NCBI GenBank assembly: GCA_947629565.1
Contig: CANREG010000008.1
Location: forward strand, 1-59,190
DNA: 59,190 bases
Reading direction: 5' to 3'
Source: an uncultured Lachnospiraceae bacterium
GTDB taxonomy: Bacteria; Bacillota; Clostridia; Lachnospirales; Lachnospiraceae
Position numbers and translations under genes: made by a program. The notes under the pieces are model-generated. The model was given only the letters and a program-made list of their open reading frames with translations. It was not told the DNA's origin and did no database searches. Of the stretch, positions 51,803 to 59,190 are shown in pieces. How positions within the stretch are numbered: the first letter of the stretch is position 1; every line of letters begins with the position of its first letter.

Positions 51803-52477
51803 CTACATAAATCCGTTTTCTTTGAGGAAATCTGTATTGATTCTGCTTTCCGCCCTGGTTCCCACATTTCCTGCCAATCCCTGTGTTTCATCAAAGTGCA
51901 GCAGTTTATCCACATATTTTCCCACAATATCATTTTCCAGATTCACCACATCCCCGTTTTTTTTGTCAAGCAGAGTGGTGTGGCCTGCCGTGTGGGGAAT
52001 CAGCGACACCTTAAAGCACTGATTGTCCACATAGGCAACGGTTAAAGAAATTCCGTCAATGGCAATGGAACCCTTTTCAATAATGTACCGCAAAAGCGCA
52101 GGCGGCGCCTTAACCGTCACCCAGACCGCATTGTCCTCCCGATCCATGCCCGCTATCTCCCCGGTGCCGTCAATGTGCCCGCTCACAATATGCCCGCCAA
52201 AGCGTCCGTCTGCCGCCATTGCCCGTTCCAGATTCACCCGGCTGCCGAGAGAAAGGCTGCCTAGGGAGGAACGCCGCAATGTTTCCGCCATGACGTCCGC
52301 CGTAAAAGTATTCTCTGACTTTTCCGTCACCGTCAGGCACACCCCGTTCACGGCTATGGAATCGCCAATATGCATATCCTCAAAAATCAGCTTTCCTTTT
52401 ATTGTCAGTCTTGAAGACTTAGCGCCCCGTTGAATGGAGGCCACAGTGCCAATCTCCTCTATGATTCCCGTAAACAT
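51803..52477 (-). CDS. ribE: Riboflavin synthase alpha subunit
   Basis: The 224-residue protein has the duplicated barrel of riboflavin synthase: MFTGIIEEIGTV, IAVNGVCLTVTE, then GHIVSGHIDGTGEI and SIAIDGISLTVA. It dismutates two lumazines to riboflavin. It starts 12 bp after ribD ends. The pathway is complete in this cluster apart from the phosphatase step. Confidence 0.97.
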   Translation of the reverse strand: MFTGIIEEIGTVASIQRGAKSSRLTIKGKLIFEDMHIGDSIAVNGVCLTVTEKSENTFTADVMAETLRRSSLGSLSLGSRVNLERAMAADGRFGGHIVSGHIDGTGEIAGMDREDNAVWVTVKAPPALLRYIIEKGSIAIDGISLTVAYVDNQCFKVSLIPHTAGHTTLLDKKNGDVVNLENDIVGKYVDKLLHFDETQGLAGNVGTRAESRINTDFLKENGFM

Positions 52478-52489
52478 TTCTATCCTCCT

Positions 52490-53626
52490 TCACGAATCCC
52501 CGCCAACGGCTTTCCGCACATCATAGGTAAGAAGCACGTCCTCCCCTACCGTCTCTGCGGACACTAACTGACAGCCCAAAGCCTCTGTCGCCAGTTCCAC
52601 CCCTTCGCCGCCTACAGGCGTGTAATATCCTGCGCCGCCAAAGAATTTGGGAGCCACATATGCCTCAATCCGATTTACAATGCCTGCCTGCAATGCGGCA
52701 TAGTTAAGGGTAGAACCACCCTCTAACAAAATGCTGTCTATCTGCTTTTCGCCAAGTGCTGCCATCAAATCCTTAAGGTCTAACCTACCCTCACATTCCC
52801 TGACCGTCAGCACCTCCACCCCTGCCGCTTCCAACGCCTCCTTCTGCTCATGCCAGAACCGGTTGTACTCCGCATGAGGCGGTATGGTGGCAAGAATGGT
52901 CGGCACCTCCTTTGCCGTATCCACTACATTGGAAGATAAGGGGATCCGCAGCTTGGAATCACAGATAATCCGGACAGGATTCCTGCCCCCTTCTATCCGG
53001 CAGGTCAGTCTTGGATTGTCATTTAATACCGTGCCGATTCCTACCATGATCCCCGTCAGGGCATTTCTTGTCTGCTGCACCCGTTCTCTGGACTGCTCGC
53101 CGGATACCCATCTCGAATGTCCGGTCCTTGTGGCAATCTTTCCATCTAAGGTCATGGCATATTTCATCAGCACATAGGGCGTCTTTGTGGTGATGTAGTG
53201 GAAAAATACCGGATTTAATGCGTCGCATTCCTCCTTCAGAAATTCTGTCACCACCCGGATTCCCGCCGCTTCGAGCTGCTTTATTCCCTTTCCCGCCACA
53301 AGGGGATTCGGATCATTAGAGCCCACATACACACTCGAAACGCCATGCTCTATAATCGCCTCCGTGCAGGGCGGCTGCTTTCCATGGTGGCAGCAGGGTT
53401 CTAAGGTCACATATAACTCCGCCCCCCTCGCCGCCTCCCTGTCTTTTAGAGACTGAAAGGCGTTCCGCTCCGCATGGAGCCCGCCATACTGCATATGATA
53501 CCCCTCGCCGATAATCTGCCCTTCCTTAACTAAAACGGCTCCCACCAGGGGATTCGGATTCACTTTTCCAATTCCACGTCTGGCCAGCTCTATAGCCCGC
53601 CGCATATATTGTTCCCGCTGCTCCAT
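52490..53626 (-). CDS. ribD: Riboflavin deaminase / reductase
   Basis: RibD deaminates and reduces the pyrimidine intermediate. The N-terminal deaminase has zinc ligands in GLHAERNAF and TLEPCCHHGKQPPCTEAI. The C-terminal reductase shows TLDGKIATRTGHSRWVSGEQ and ILLEGGSTLNYAAL. At 378 residues it is of normal length. It is the first gene after the FMN riboswitch terminator. Confidence 0.97.
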   Translation of the reverse strand: MEQREQYMRRAIELARRGIGKVNPNPLVGAVLVKEGQIIGEGYHMQYGGLHAERNAFQSLKDREAARGAELYVTLEPCCHHGKQPPCTEAIIEHGVSSVYVGSNDPNPLVAGKGIKQLEAAGIRVVTEFLKEECDALNPVFFHYITTKTPYVLMKYAMTLDGKIATRTGHSRWVSGEQSRERVQQTRNALTGIMVGIGTVLNDNPRLTCRIEGGRNPVRIICDSKLRIPLSSNVVDTAKEVPTILATIPPHAEYNRFWHEQKEALEAAGVEVLTVRECEGRLDLKDLMAALGEKQIDSILLEGGSTLNYAALQAGIVNRIEAYVAPKFFGGAGYYTPVGGEGVELATEALGCQLVSAETVGEDVLLTYDVRKAVGGDS

Positions 53627-53644
53627 CTTTCACTCCACACAATT

Positions 53645-53678
53645 AAAAAGTCCCAAAAGCGCACTGCTTTCGGGACCT
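53645..53678 (-). terminator. Terminator of the FMN riboswitch (expression platform)
   Basis: On the minus strand GGTCCCGAAAGC pairs with GCTTTTGGGAC, followed by T5, between the aptamer and ribD. Confidence 0.8.
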
Positions 53679-53715
53679 TGCTTACATCAAAATACAATCA
53701 GACCTTGTATCTGAC

Positions 53716-53854
53716 TCTTCTTCCATCCAGACTATACTGTCGGCACCGGAATCTCACCGGTTCCTGCCTTGCGGCTCGCGGGCTGATGAAGCTTGCGGGA
53801 CTGCTCCCCGCTGTTCAAATACCGCCGGTGGGGACTTGCACCCCGCCCCGAAGA
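53716..53854 (-). promoter_or_regulatory. FMN riboswitch (RFN element)
   Basis: On the minus strand the conserved aptamer is clear: TCTTCGGGGCGGGGTG at the 5' side, CCCCACCGGCGGTA, AGCCCGCGAGCC, CCGGTGAGATTCCGGTGCCG and GTCTGGATGGAAGAAGA. FMN binding favours the terminator at 53645-53678 and switches off ribD-ribE-ribBA. Confidence 0.96.
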
Positions 53855-53874
53855 TGATTTGCTTTCCGTAGGTC

Positions 53875-53903
53875 ATTATACTCCATTGTCTGTTATTGTT
53901 CAA
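53875..53903 (-). promoter_or_regulatory. Promoter of the rib operon
   Basis: On the minus strand TTGAAC (53898-53903), a 17-bp spacer and perfect TATAAT (53875-53880) lie about 20 bp before the FMN aptamer. Confidence 0.8.
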
Positions 53904-53942
53904 TAGGTTTTTTAATCTTACTATGCAGACTGGCTATGACAA

Positions 53943-55391
53943 TTATGTTGTTCCATTAATAACATCAATCCCCTTTTCTTTATCTTCTGAAAAAACCACC
54001 GCATATACCTTATCACGCAACGCAACATAATTTTTAGCAGAATTATACCTTGATCCTCGTCCCACATTTCCCTTTATTATTGTTTCCCCATCCAAAATAA
54101 TCCCAAATCCACGACATATGCCATTATCATCTACCATAATGGCACCGTCGATTGATGCCAATCCTTGCATCAAAGATAAGTTTTCAGTTTCGTTCAAATC
54201 AAGTTCATCTATCATCATTCCTTTATGTAGAGAAGATAATCGTTTTACCTCCTGCTTAATAACTTCAGTCTCACCTACGATCATCAGCGCTCCATGAGGA
54301 CATTCATATAAATGTTCAAAAACTAACTCAAATGTTGCTTTGTATTCCTTCCGAATTAAATCAATCTGCTTCACCTTTTCGGAAATTTTTGATTCAAAAT
54401 GCTGTTTATTAATAGAATAAACACCTTCTCGATATTCCAAAATAACCTCCCCACGGGCACAAAGCCGCCATTCGCCTCTTCCACAGAACTCCAAAATATA
54501 TCGTACCGATTCTTTACATAATGTTTGTTCAGTTGCCACAGCTATAATCGGACACTTACTTTCCACCCCTATCCGAGCCAACAAAACATTCCCATTTTTG
54601 CATGTTTCAAGCATTTTCCGCACACTAGATATATTTTTATCCTTACTCATATCTTTGGCAGAAGCATTTTCTTCATTTATCCATACTATGCCTTTTTTTC
54701 TCTGTTCCTTAAGAACCTTACATATATTTTCATCTGCAAAGTAAATACTGGCACAAACTTCACTCCTCTCATAATACTGGTAAGATATTTTTCTAATTAT
54801 ATCTTCTGAGGGAATTGATAACTCACAAAATGCTTTCTTTACATATGCATTAATAATATCAAAGTTAAAAATTTTCTCCTTTTCCTGCCAAACGGATATC
54901 TCCGTTGTATCTAAGTAATCAAGGCTATCAAAGCATTTTTGCAAAAAATCTAACAATACTTCTGCCATAATTTTTTCTGATATCCCCGACTCCGTATCCA
55001 ATACAACCCCGAACATTACACTAAATTCGCTAATAAACTCTGTTGACGCATTATACAAAACTTTAGAATCATTAGAAAAAATAGGGATACCCTCCTCTTG
55101 TTTTCTTATGTATTCTTTGATTTTTTGTGAATCTCCTTCAACTTCAATAACCCGATTGAATTTTATCTGCATTGGTTTTATTTTGTCATTCAACGAGCCA
55201 CTTGCCTCATTTAAGGATTCATTCCAAACAAACAACTCTAAATTTATTAAATTTGCAAACAGCTTTTGCATAACCTCCGATACACTTTTTGTTTTAAGAT
55301 AATTAATAAATCCAGCCGTAAAATTTTCTAATTTATTTTTAAGATCATTTCTAAATTCTTGTTTGTCTTGTTTGTCAATTTCAGCTTTCAT
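53943..55391 (-). CDS. Divergent DisA_N/diadenylate-cyclase-like domain protein
   Basis: From the ATG at 55391 (AGGAGA upstream) the protein has 482 residues and no membrane segment. Residues 365-475 match the DAC (DisA_N) fold: CPHGALMIVG, then LASIDGAIMVD with the DGA motif (415-417), a Gly-rich strand GFGIILDGE, and YAVVFSED at the end. The second DAC motif, normally RHR, reads RGSRYNSA (445-452), as in divergent DAC clades outside core c-di-AMP synthesis. Residues 1-360 are unrecognised and could be a sensor. The gene starts 28 bp after a metallopeptidase-like gene and is AT-rich. Activity is inferred: it may make or bind a nucleotide signal. Confidence 0.7.
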   Translation of the reverse strand: MKAEIDKQDKQEFRNDLKNKLENFTAGFINYLKTKSVSEVMQKLFANLINLELFVWNESLNEASGSLNDKIKPMQIKFNRVIEVEGDSQKIKEYIRKQEEGIPIFSNDSKVLYNASTEFISEFSVMFGVVLDTESGISEKIMAEVLLDFLQKCFDSLDYLDTTEISVWQEKEKIFNFDIINAYVKKAFCELSIPSEDIIRKISYQYYERSEVCASIYFADENICKVLKEQRKKGIVWINEENASAKDMSKDKNISSVRKMLETCKNGNVLLARIGVESKCPIIAVATEQTLCKESVRYILEFCGRGEWRLCARGEVILEYREGVYSINKQHFESKISEKVKQIDLIRKEYKATFELVFEHLYECPHGALMIVGETEVIKQEVKRLSSLHKGMMIDELDLNETENLSLMQGLASIDGAIMVDDNGICRGFGIILDGETIIKGNVGRGSRYNSAKNYVALRDKVYAVVFSEDKEKGIDVINGTT

Positions 55392-55419
55392 GATTCTCTC
55401 CTGTTTCTTCTTTACCAAC

Positions 55420-58059
55420 TTATAGTATATTATCACGGGATTCCCAAATAATTTTCAGCATTTCTGCTATCTGTTCCTCTGCAGAAACATCCTGTAAACC
55501 AGACTTTCTTTGCGTACTTGAATATTCTTTAAAAAATGTGCGTATCTTTTTCATATCATCTGATGGTTCTATATAATCCTCATAAAATTGCTCACTACAA
55601 AGCATTAAATAACTCCAAACCTCGTTCACAACATCAGCATCACGCAAAATATTTCTCAATTCCTTGTGATATTTATCTGGTTCAACTGGCTTTCTACGAT
55701 TCATTTCGCAAGTCAGTAATACCCTTTCAATCAGTTTTTCGGCATCTGTTTGTTTCTTTTTATTTACTTTACCTTCAAAAAAATCAGAAATAAAATTCTT
55801 CTCCAGTTGCTTGGTTCTAATACAACACTGCAAAACAATTCCTATTCGATATAATATATCTGATCGATAACAGTCCTCCAATTTCCAATTTTGTCGTTCA
55901 ACTTCATTTAGTAAACCTTCGACATACTCTATGGCATTCAAATTTAACACAAGAATTGCCATCAAATCCGCAAATCCTTCTTCATAAATCATAGACAATA
56001 CATCCATTGTGTTTCTTGAAGACATAAGTGTACTGCCGGATTCGTGGATAACTATATATCGCTCTGAAGCCTGCTTAATACAGGAAAAAATTTCTTCTGA
56101 ATTCTCCTGGTCGTATAAAACTGGTCCAAATACATTTTTCAAACCAAATTGAACTATATCAATCATTGCCATCTGAATATTTGCCTGTAGCTGAGTTATA
56201 TGTTTTCCATAGATTTTATTTTTTTCAACCACATGCGTATAGTCATAATCCCTACTTTTATTTTCTATCTTCGACACATAGTCCCATTCCAATTTTCTTT
56301 CGAGTGCTCTGCGTAGCATAGTTTCCATTCGTCGTTGAACAGTCTCCCATGCACAATCCTCTTGGCATACTTTTTCTTCCAAGCACCACCCCTTAACATA
56401 ACTTACATAAATATGCGAAAAATTCTTTAAAATTGAATCATATCTAAATACATCTCTCAAACGATATCTTCGACCTACATAATGGGCAGTTTCGTGTGTG
56501 AGTATAATCATCATATCATGTAGATTATAAAGACAATACTCTGGGATTTCTACCTTCATAAGCCTCTTTTGATTGGACACCGAAGAATATAATTCATCTA
56601 CATAAACTACATTACTTATTCCCGGTGCCACTAAAAACTCATATTCACAAGAATCATCTTCTGCATCAAAAGCAGAAAGGATCCTTTTAACAAAATTAAT
56701 ATGGGCACTATAAAAAGCAATAATCTTAGCTGGCACCTCGTATATTTTAGAGTTAAAATCTATCGCTTGAATTGAATGTCTGTCCGAAGTCAGAGAACCT
56801 TGCACATACATACAAAAAGCTTTCAAGAAGTCATAGTAGTCTCGCATATACAAAGTTCCCAGCTTCAAATTCTCTCGCATTAAGCAAAGCAAAAATTTTA
56901 TGGGGGACAAAATAGAGTAAAAGACATAATCATTAAACAGTCCCCCGGCATATCGTGGCACAGAATTCAATATAATATTAATTTCTTTAAAATTCTTGTC
57001 GGGAGATTTTTCTTGTATTTCCCTCAATATTTCCATCGAGTCGTTCTTATGTGAAATATATTTTTCCCCCAGTATTTTGGAGTTTTCTGAAATCTCCTTA
57101 AATTTCTGCTCAGTTATACCTATCTTTCCCTTAAAAGAAATCTCACTATTTTTAGATCCGTCCAGTATATTAGGTAATTTTTCCTGAATCGTAGTTGTTG
57201 TTCCTGCCCAAACAGCACGAAATTCTTTATTTGAATTGCAAAATATCCCTTCTGTTTTACTGTATAAAGAAAGAAAATCTCCCCAACCTATATCCTTTAT
57301 AATAATCTGTTCATCATCAACCCCTAAAACAGCCCTTATCTGCGCATCAACCCCGTCAATTCGATCATTTATTGCTTGCACTAATTTTGTAGCATCCTTA
57401 TTTGGTTCTTTTATAATTTTAATATAAACGCACTCAATCTTTTTCTGATTTAATTGCATTCGCTGTTTGTCTTTCATGTCATCTATCCATTTATGCCTTA
57501 CTGCCATGATTGAAAAACTATTTTTCAAGTAGCAAACTGATTCGGAATCCACAATCAAATTCATCCCCTGATTCATCGCATGAATCAATTGAGCTCCATT
57601 CTGATAACTCTGCGCTTTTATTACAAGAAACAAATCAGAATTACCATATGTAAGATATGTCATAATCTTCATTTCGCTACCTAATGAAAGTTTCTCTTCA
57701 AGCTTACACTTATTATTCCTATCCCAAAATGTAATCCTATCTCCTTCACACTGTATTCTGGTAAAAAATAAAAAAGGATATTCTGGATTTTCTTCCCAAA
57801 ATTCCTTTTCGGCTTCTATATCGCCAAAGCGAATACCATATATCCGTTCTGCATTATATGTGCCTGACAAAGTTTTTTGGAATTCTGTATGTTCTTTCCT
57901 TATACAATCCAAAATCTCTCCATCATTTTCTGCAATATTATTCCCAACATCAATTCCATCTATAGTTCCAAAAGCACAATACTCCCAACTATGCTCCTCC
58001 ATAATAGCTGGAAGAAAATTACTATAAAATGTAAATACTCGACATATATTTTTATCCAT
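55420..58059 (-). CDS. Large protein with HExxH metallopeptidase signature
   Basis: From the ATG at 58059 (AGGAGG upstream) the protein has 879 residues. It contains MIILTHETAHYVGRR (HExxH, His522/Glu523/His526) and, about 170 residues later, SMIYEEGFADLMAIL, whose Glu (about 693-694) would be the third zinc ligand of a gluzincin-type site. The first ~400 residues are unrecognised; the start (FYSNFLPAIMEEHSWEY, then FGTIDGIDVG) looks like a separate sensor or effector domain. There is no signal peptide or membrane helix. It is transcribed just before the DAC-like gene in an AT-rich block beside IS remnants. Confidence 0.7.
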   Translation of the reverse strand: MDKNICRVFTFYSNFLPAIMEEHSWEYCAFGTIDGIDVGNNIAENDGEILDCIRKEHTEFQKTLSGTYNAERIYGIRFGDIEAEKEFWEENPEYPFLFFTRIQCEGDRITFWDRNNKCKLEEKLSLGSEMKIMTYLTYGNSDLFLVIKAQSYQNGAQLIHAMNQGMNLIVDSESVCYLKNSFSIMAVRHKWIDDMKDKQRMQLNQKKIECVYIKIIKEPNKDATKLVQAINDRIDGVDAQIRAVLGVDDEQIIIKDIGWGDFLSLYSKTEGIFCNSNKEFRAVWAGTTTTIQEKLPNILDGSKNSEISFKGKIGITEQKFKEISENSKILGEKYISHKNDSMEILREIQEKSPDKNFKEINIILNSVPRYAGGLFNDYVFYSILSPIKFLLCLMRENLKLGTLYMRDYYDFLKAFCMYVQGSLTSDRHSIQAIDFNSKIYEVPAKIIAFYSAHINFVKRILSAFDAEDDSCEYEFLVAPGISNVVYVDELYSSVSNQKRLMKVEIPEYCLYNLHDMMIILTHETAHYVGRRYRLRDVFRYDSILKNFSHIYVSYVKGWCLEEKVCQEDCAWETVQRRMETMLRRALERKLEWDYVSKIENKSRDYDYTHVVEKNKIYGKHITQLQANIQMAMIDIVQFGLKNVFGPVLYDQENSEEIFSCIKQASERYIVIHESGSTLMSSRNTMDVLSMIYEEGFADLMAILVLNLNAIEYVEGLLNEVERQNWKLEDCYRSDILYRIGIVLQCCIRTKQLEKNFISDFFEGKVNKKKQTDAEKLIERVLLTCEMNRRKPVEPDKYHKELRNILRDADVVNEVWSYLMLCSEQFYEDYIEPSDDMKKIRTFFKEYSSTQRKSGLQDVSAEEQIAEMLKIIWESRDNIL

Positions 58060-58123
58060 AAACCCTCCTAAACATTGCAATACAATTTTCGTTTTTCGAA
58101 AAGAAAAAATGACTAAACACCAT

Positions 58124-58547
58124 ATATTTTTCCTACAGTGTAAGATTACAATACATGTGTTACATTTTAATAATTAAATACTGGAAAAACTTCTTTTGTG
58201 TTATAACAGACAGTATGTTTACCACTGGAAAAATTGTTATGATGGTACATGGAACTCCCTTTGAATTGGGACTGGCTAAACAAGGTATCTAACATAAAAA
58301 AATCAGACCGTTTACACCTCGCCACAATGGTAAAATGAATCGAAACCATCGCAAAGACAATGAGTGTTTTTATGCCACCCATACCTTTTACTCATTTGAG
58401 GAGAATTAACCTTATATAAAGATTATAACCATTTTCCGATGAGACCTTTAGGATGGAAGTCCCCTCAAGCTGGTCTAAATGATTTTATTCATTATAGTGT
58501 AACATATGTTTGACAAGCCTATATAAACATTAAATATTTTCCTACAG
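58124..58547. repeat. 14-bp direct repeats flanking the IS remnant
   Basis: ATATTTTTCCTACAG (58124-58138) and ATATTTTCCTACAG (58534-58547) bracket the decayed transposase fragment. A related inverted copy (CTGTAGGATTTAAATA) is at 59130-59145. They may be target duplications or element ends. Confidence 0.5.
58203..58502 (+). pseudogene. C-terminal remnant of a DDE (IS3/IS481-like) transposase
   Basis: Plus-strand frames encode ITDSMFTTGKIV-MMVHGTPFELGLAKQG, then IRPFTPRHNGKMNRNHRKDN and ECFYATHTFYSFEE. After a frameshift, FPMRPLGWKSPQAGLNDFIH follows. This is the C-terminal rve/DDE pattern of IS3/IS481-type transposases (TD...EF, HxxIRPxTPxHNGKVERxHR). In-frame stops (58290 region onward) and at least one frameshift show it is dead. 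No N-terminal half precedes it. Confidence 0.85.
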
Positions 58548-58548
58548 C

Positions 58549-58752
58549 TTATAGACTTAATGTTTGTATATTCTCAATCACATCATGAATGTCAATACCC
58601 TCAAAATCTGAATCTTCTTCTTTATCTGAAATAGTCAATTCCATAATATCAACAAATGATGTGAACTTCTTTTCCTTGGGAAAAAGCATCCATGTATCTT
58701 TATCTGCTTTTTCATAAACATTGCCGGCCGTTCTTGGTATGCGTTCTTCCAT
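58549..58752 (-). CDS. Small acidic protein of unknown function
   Basis: From the ATG at 58752 (AGGTGGAAT upstream) the protein has 67 residues: MEERIPRTAGNVYEKADKDT, WMLFPKEKKFTSFVDIM, then an acidic end (SDKEEDSDFEGIDIHDVIEN). I do not recognise it. There is no signal peptide or membrane helix. It lies between two IS remnants in AT-rich DNA. It reads as a real gene because of its ribosome binding site and ordinary codon composition, but it could be cargo or a fragment. Confidence 0.55.
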   Translation of the reverse strand: MEERIPRTAGNVYEKADKDTWMLFPKEKKFTSFVDIMELTISDKEEDSDFEGIDIHDVIENIQTLSL

Positions 58753-58803
58753 TATTCCACCTAACAACATAAAACCATTATGTGTCCCTTTCTTTTATAA
58801 GGT

Positions 58804-58850
58804 ATATTATATTTCATATTATATTTCATATTATATTTCATATTATATAA
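58804..58850. repeat. 12-bp AT tandem repeat
   Basis: ATATTATATTTC is repeated three times and then partly (58804-58850), upstream of the small acidic ORF. It overlaps the expected promoter region of that gene and could vary in copy number. Confidence 0.8.
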
Positions 58851-59062
58851 AATATGCATGTCCACCATATATGCATATCTTCCATGCCCTTAGTTGATTA
58901 TTTTACTGTATTAAAATATACTTGTCAAGACATTTTTCCTTTCGTTTTTCATTTTTTTGTAGAGTTACAATTGATGTGACACTTTTCACTATACAAAAAC
59001 GGCTGAGTCCTATAGAATGTTAATCACCACAAAAACGTTCTAAGAAAGGAAACTCAACCGTC

Positions 59063-59119
59063 ATGAATATTATAACACATTCACAACGATATTTGCCACA
59101 TGAATTTAATACCAGATAG
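59063..59119 (+). pseudogene. N-terminal fragment of an IS transposase
   Basis: After AAGAAAGGAAACTCAACCGTC an ATG begins MNIITHSQRYLPHEFNTR, the start of a common IS481/IS3-like transposase, then a stop. Upstream, TGTGACACTTTTCAC (58976-58990) may be the element's terminal repeat. The rest of the element is missing. It could be the lost 5' part of the family represented at 58203-58502, but the order is reversed. Nothing else is recognised to the window end. Confidence 0.65.
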
Positions 59120-59190
59120 CGTAAATTTACTGTAGGATTTAAATAAGCAGAATAAGCCAACGATATTAAAATATTAGAACTTTAGTACCA

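Noticed and set aside
53943-55391. Canonical DisA or CdaA
   Set aside because: There is no DNA-binding HhH domain, no membrane helices, and the RHR motif is replaced.
58167-58382. 71-aa minus-strand ORF
   Set aside because: It is antisense to the transposase remnant, whose plus-strand reading matches known DDE motifs.

Overview
This window reads as a chromosomal segment of a low-to-mid GC Clostridia, most likely a Lachnospiraceae gut or rumen bacterium. The evidence is the gene families: Csp-like cytosolic subtilase, reverse-order rubrerythrin, DUF5721- and DUF6465-like proteins, an L20-leader infC-rpmI-rplT operon, a CIRCE-controlled htpG, and strong AGGAGG ribosome binding sites throughout. 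This placement is inferred from gene content only. Most genes lie on the minus strand.

Layout. 1-550: tRNA-Leu(AAG) followed by a compact convergent two-RNA module that looks like a type I toxin-antitoxin locus, enclosed by two copies of the tRNA terminator. 700-2100: rplT, rpmI and infC (AUU start) behind an L20-type leader with a terminator and a competing pairing. 2135-2682: a 548-bp imperfect palindrome. 2684-6360: ppk1 and ppx/gppA, overlapping. 6449-11070: pheA and a folate operon (folC, HD hydrolase, folP, folB-folK fusion). 11233-16637: polysaccharide deacetylase, a two-gene ABC importer without a binding protein, ferredoxin, a diguanylate cyclase and an unrecognised coiled-coil protein. 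16914-24589: DUF5721-like gene, CIRCE-htpG, subtilase, M18 aminopeptidase, clpX. 24716-31420: an export and O-acetylation cluster (two SGNH hydrolases, G5/DUF348 lipoprotein, DHHW protein, MBOAT acyltransferase, transglutaminase-like protein). 31578-37802: AraC regulator, an ammonium transporter fused to a PII domain behind an attenuator-like leader, a PadR/DUF1700 cassette, a second convergent type I TA-like module, and an AIM24-family gene. 37841-49521: housekeeping genes (proC, rubrerythrin, murF, a nuclease-helicase, HAD phosphatases, a DJ-1 protein, a CYTH protein) and a LytS-type kinase whose phosphoacceptor His is replaced by Asn. 49537-53880: riboflavin genes ribD-ribE-ribBA-ribH behind an FMN riboswitch, with a repeat-rich palindromic gap before ribH.

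53943-59190 is visibly more AT-rich and looks acquired. It holds a two-gene operon: an 879-aa protein with an HExxH metallopeptidase signature, and a 482-aa protein ending in a divergent DisA_N/diadenylate-cyclase-like domain. Decayed IS transposase fragments and short repeats lie beside it. This pair is the best candidate in the window for an undescribed nucleotide-signalling or conflict system. The two small convergent toxin/antisense-RNA loci are the next most interesting signals.
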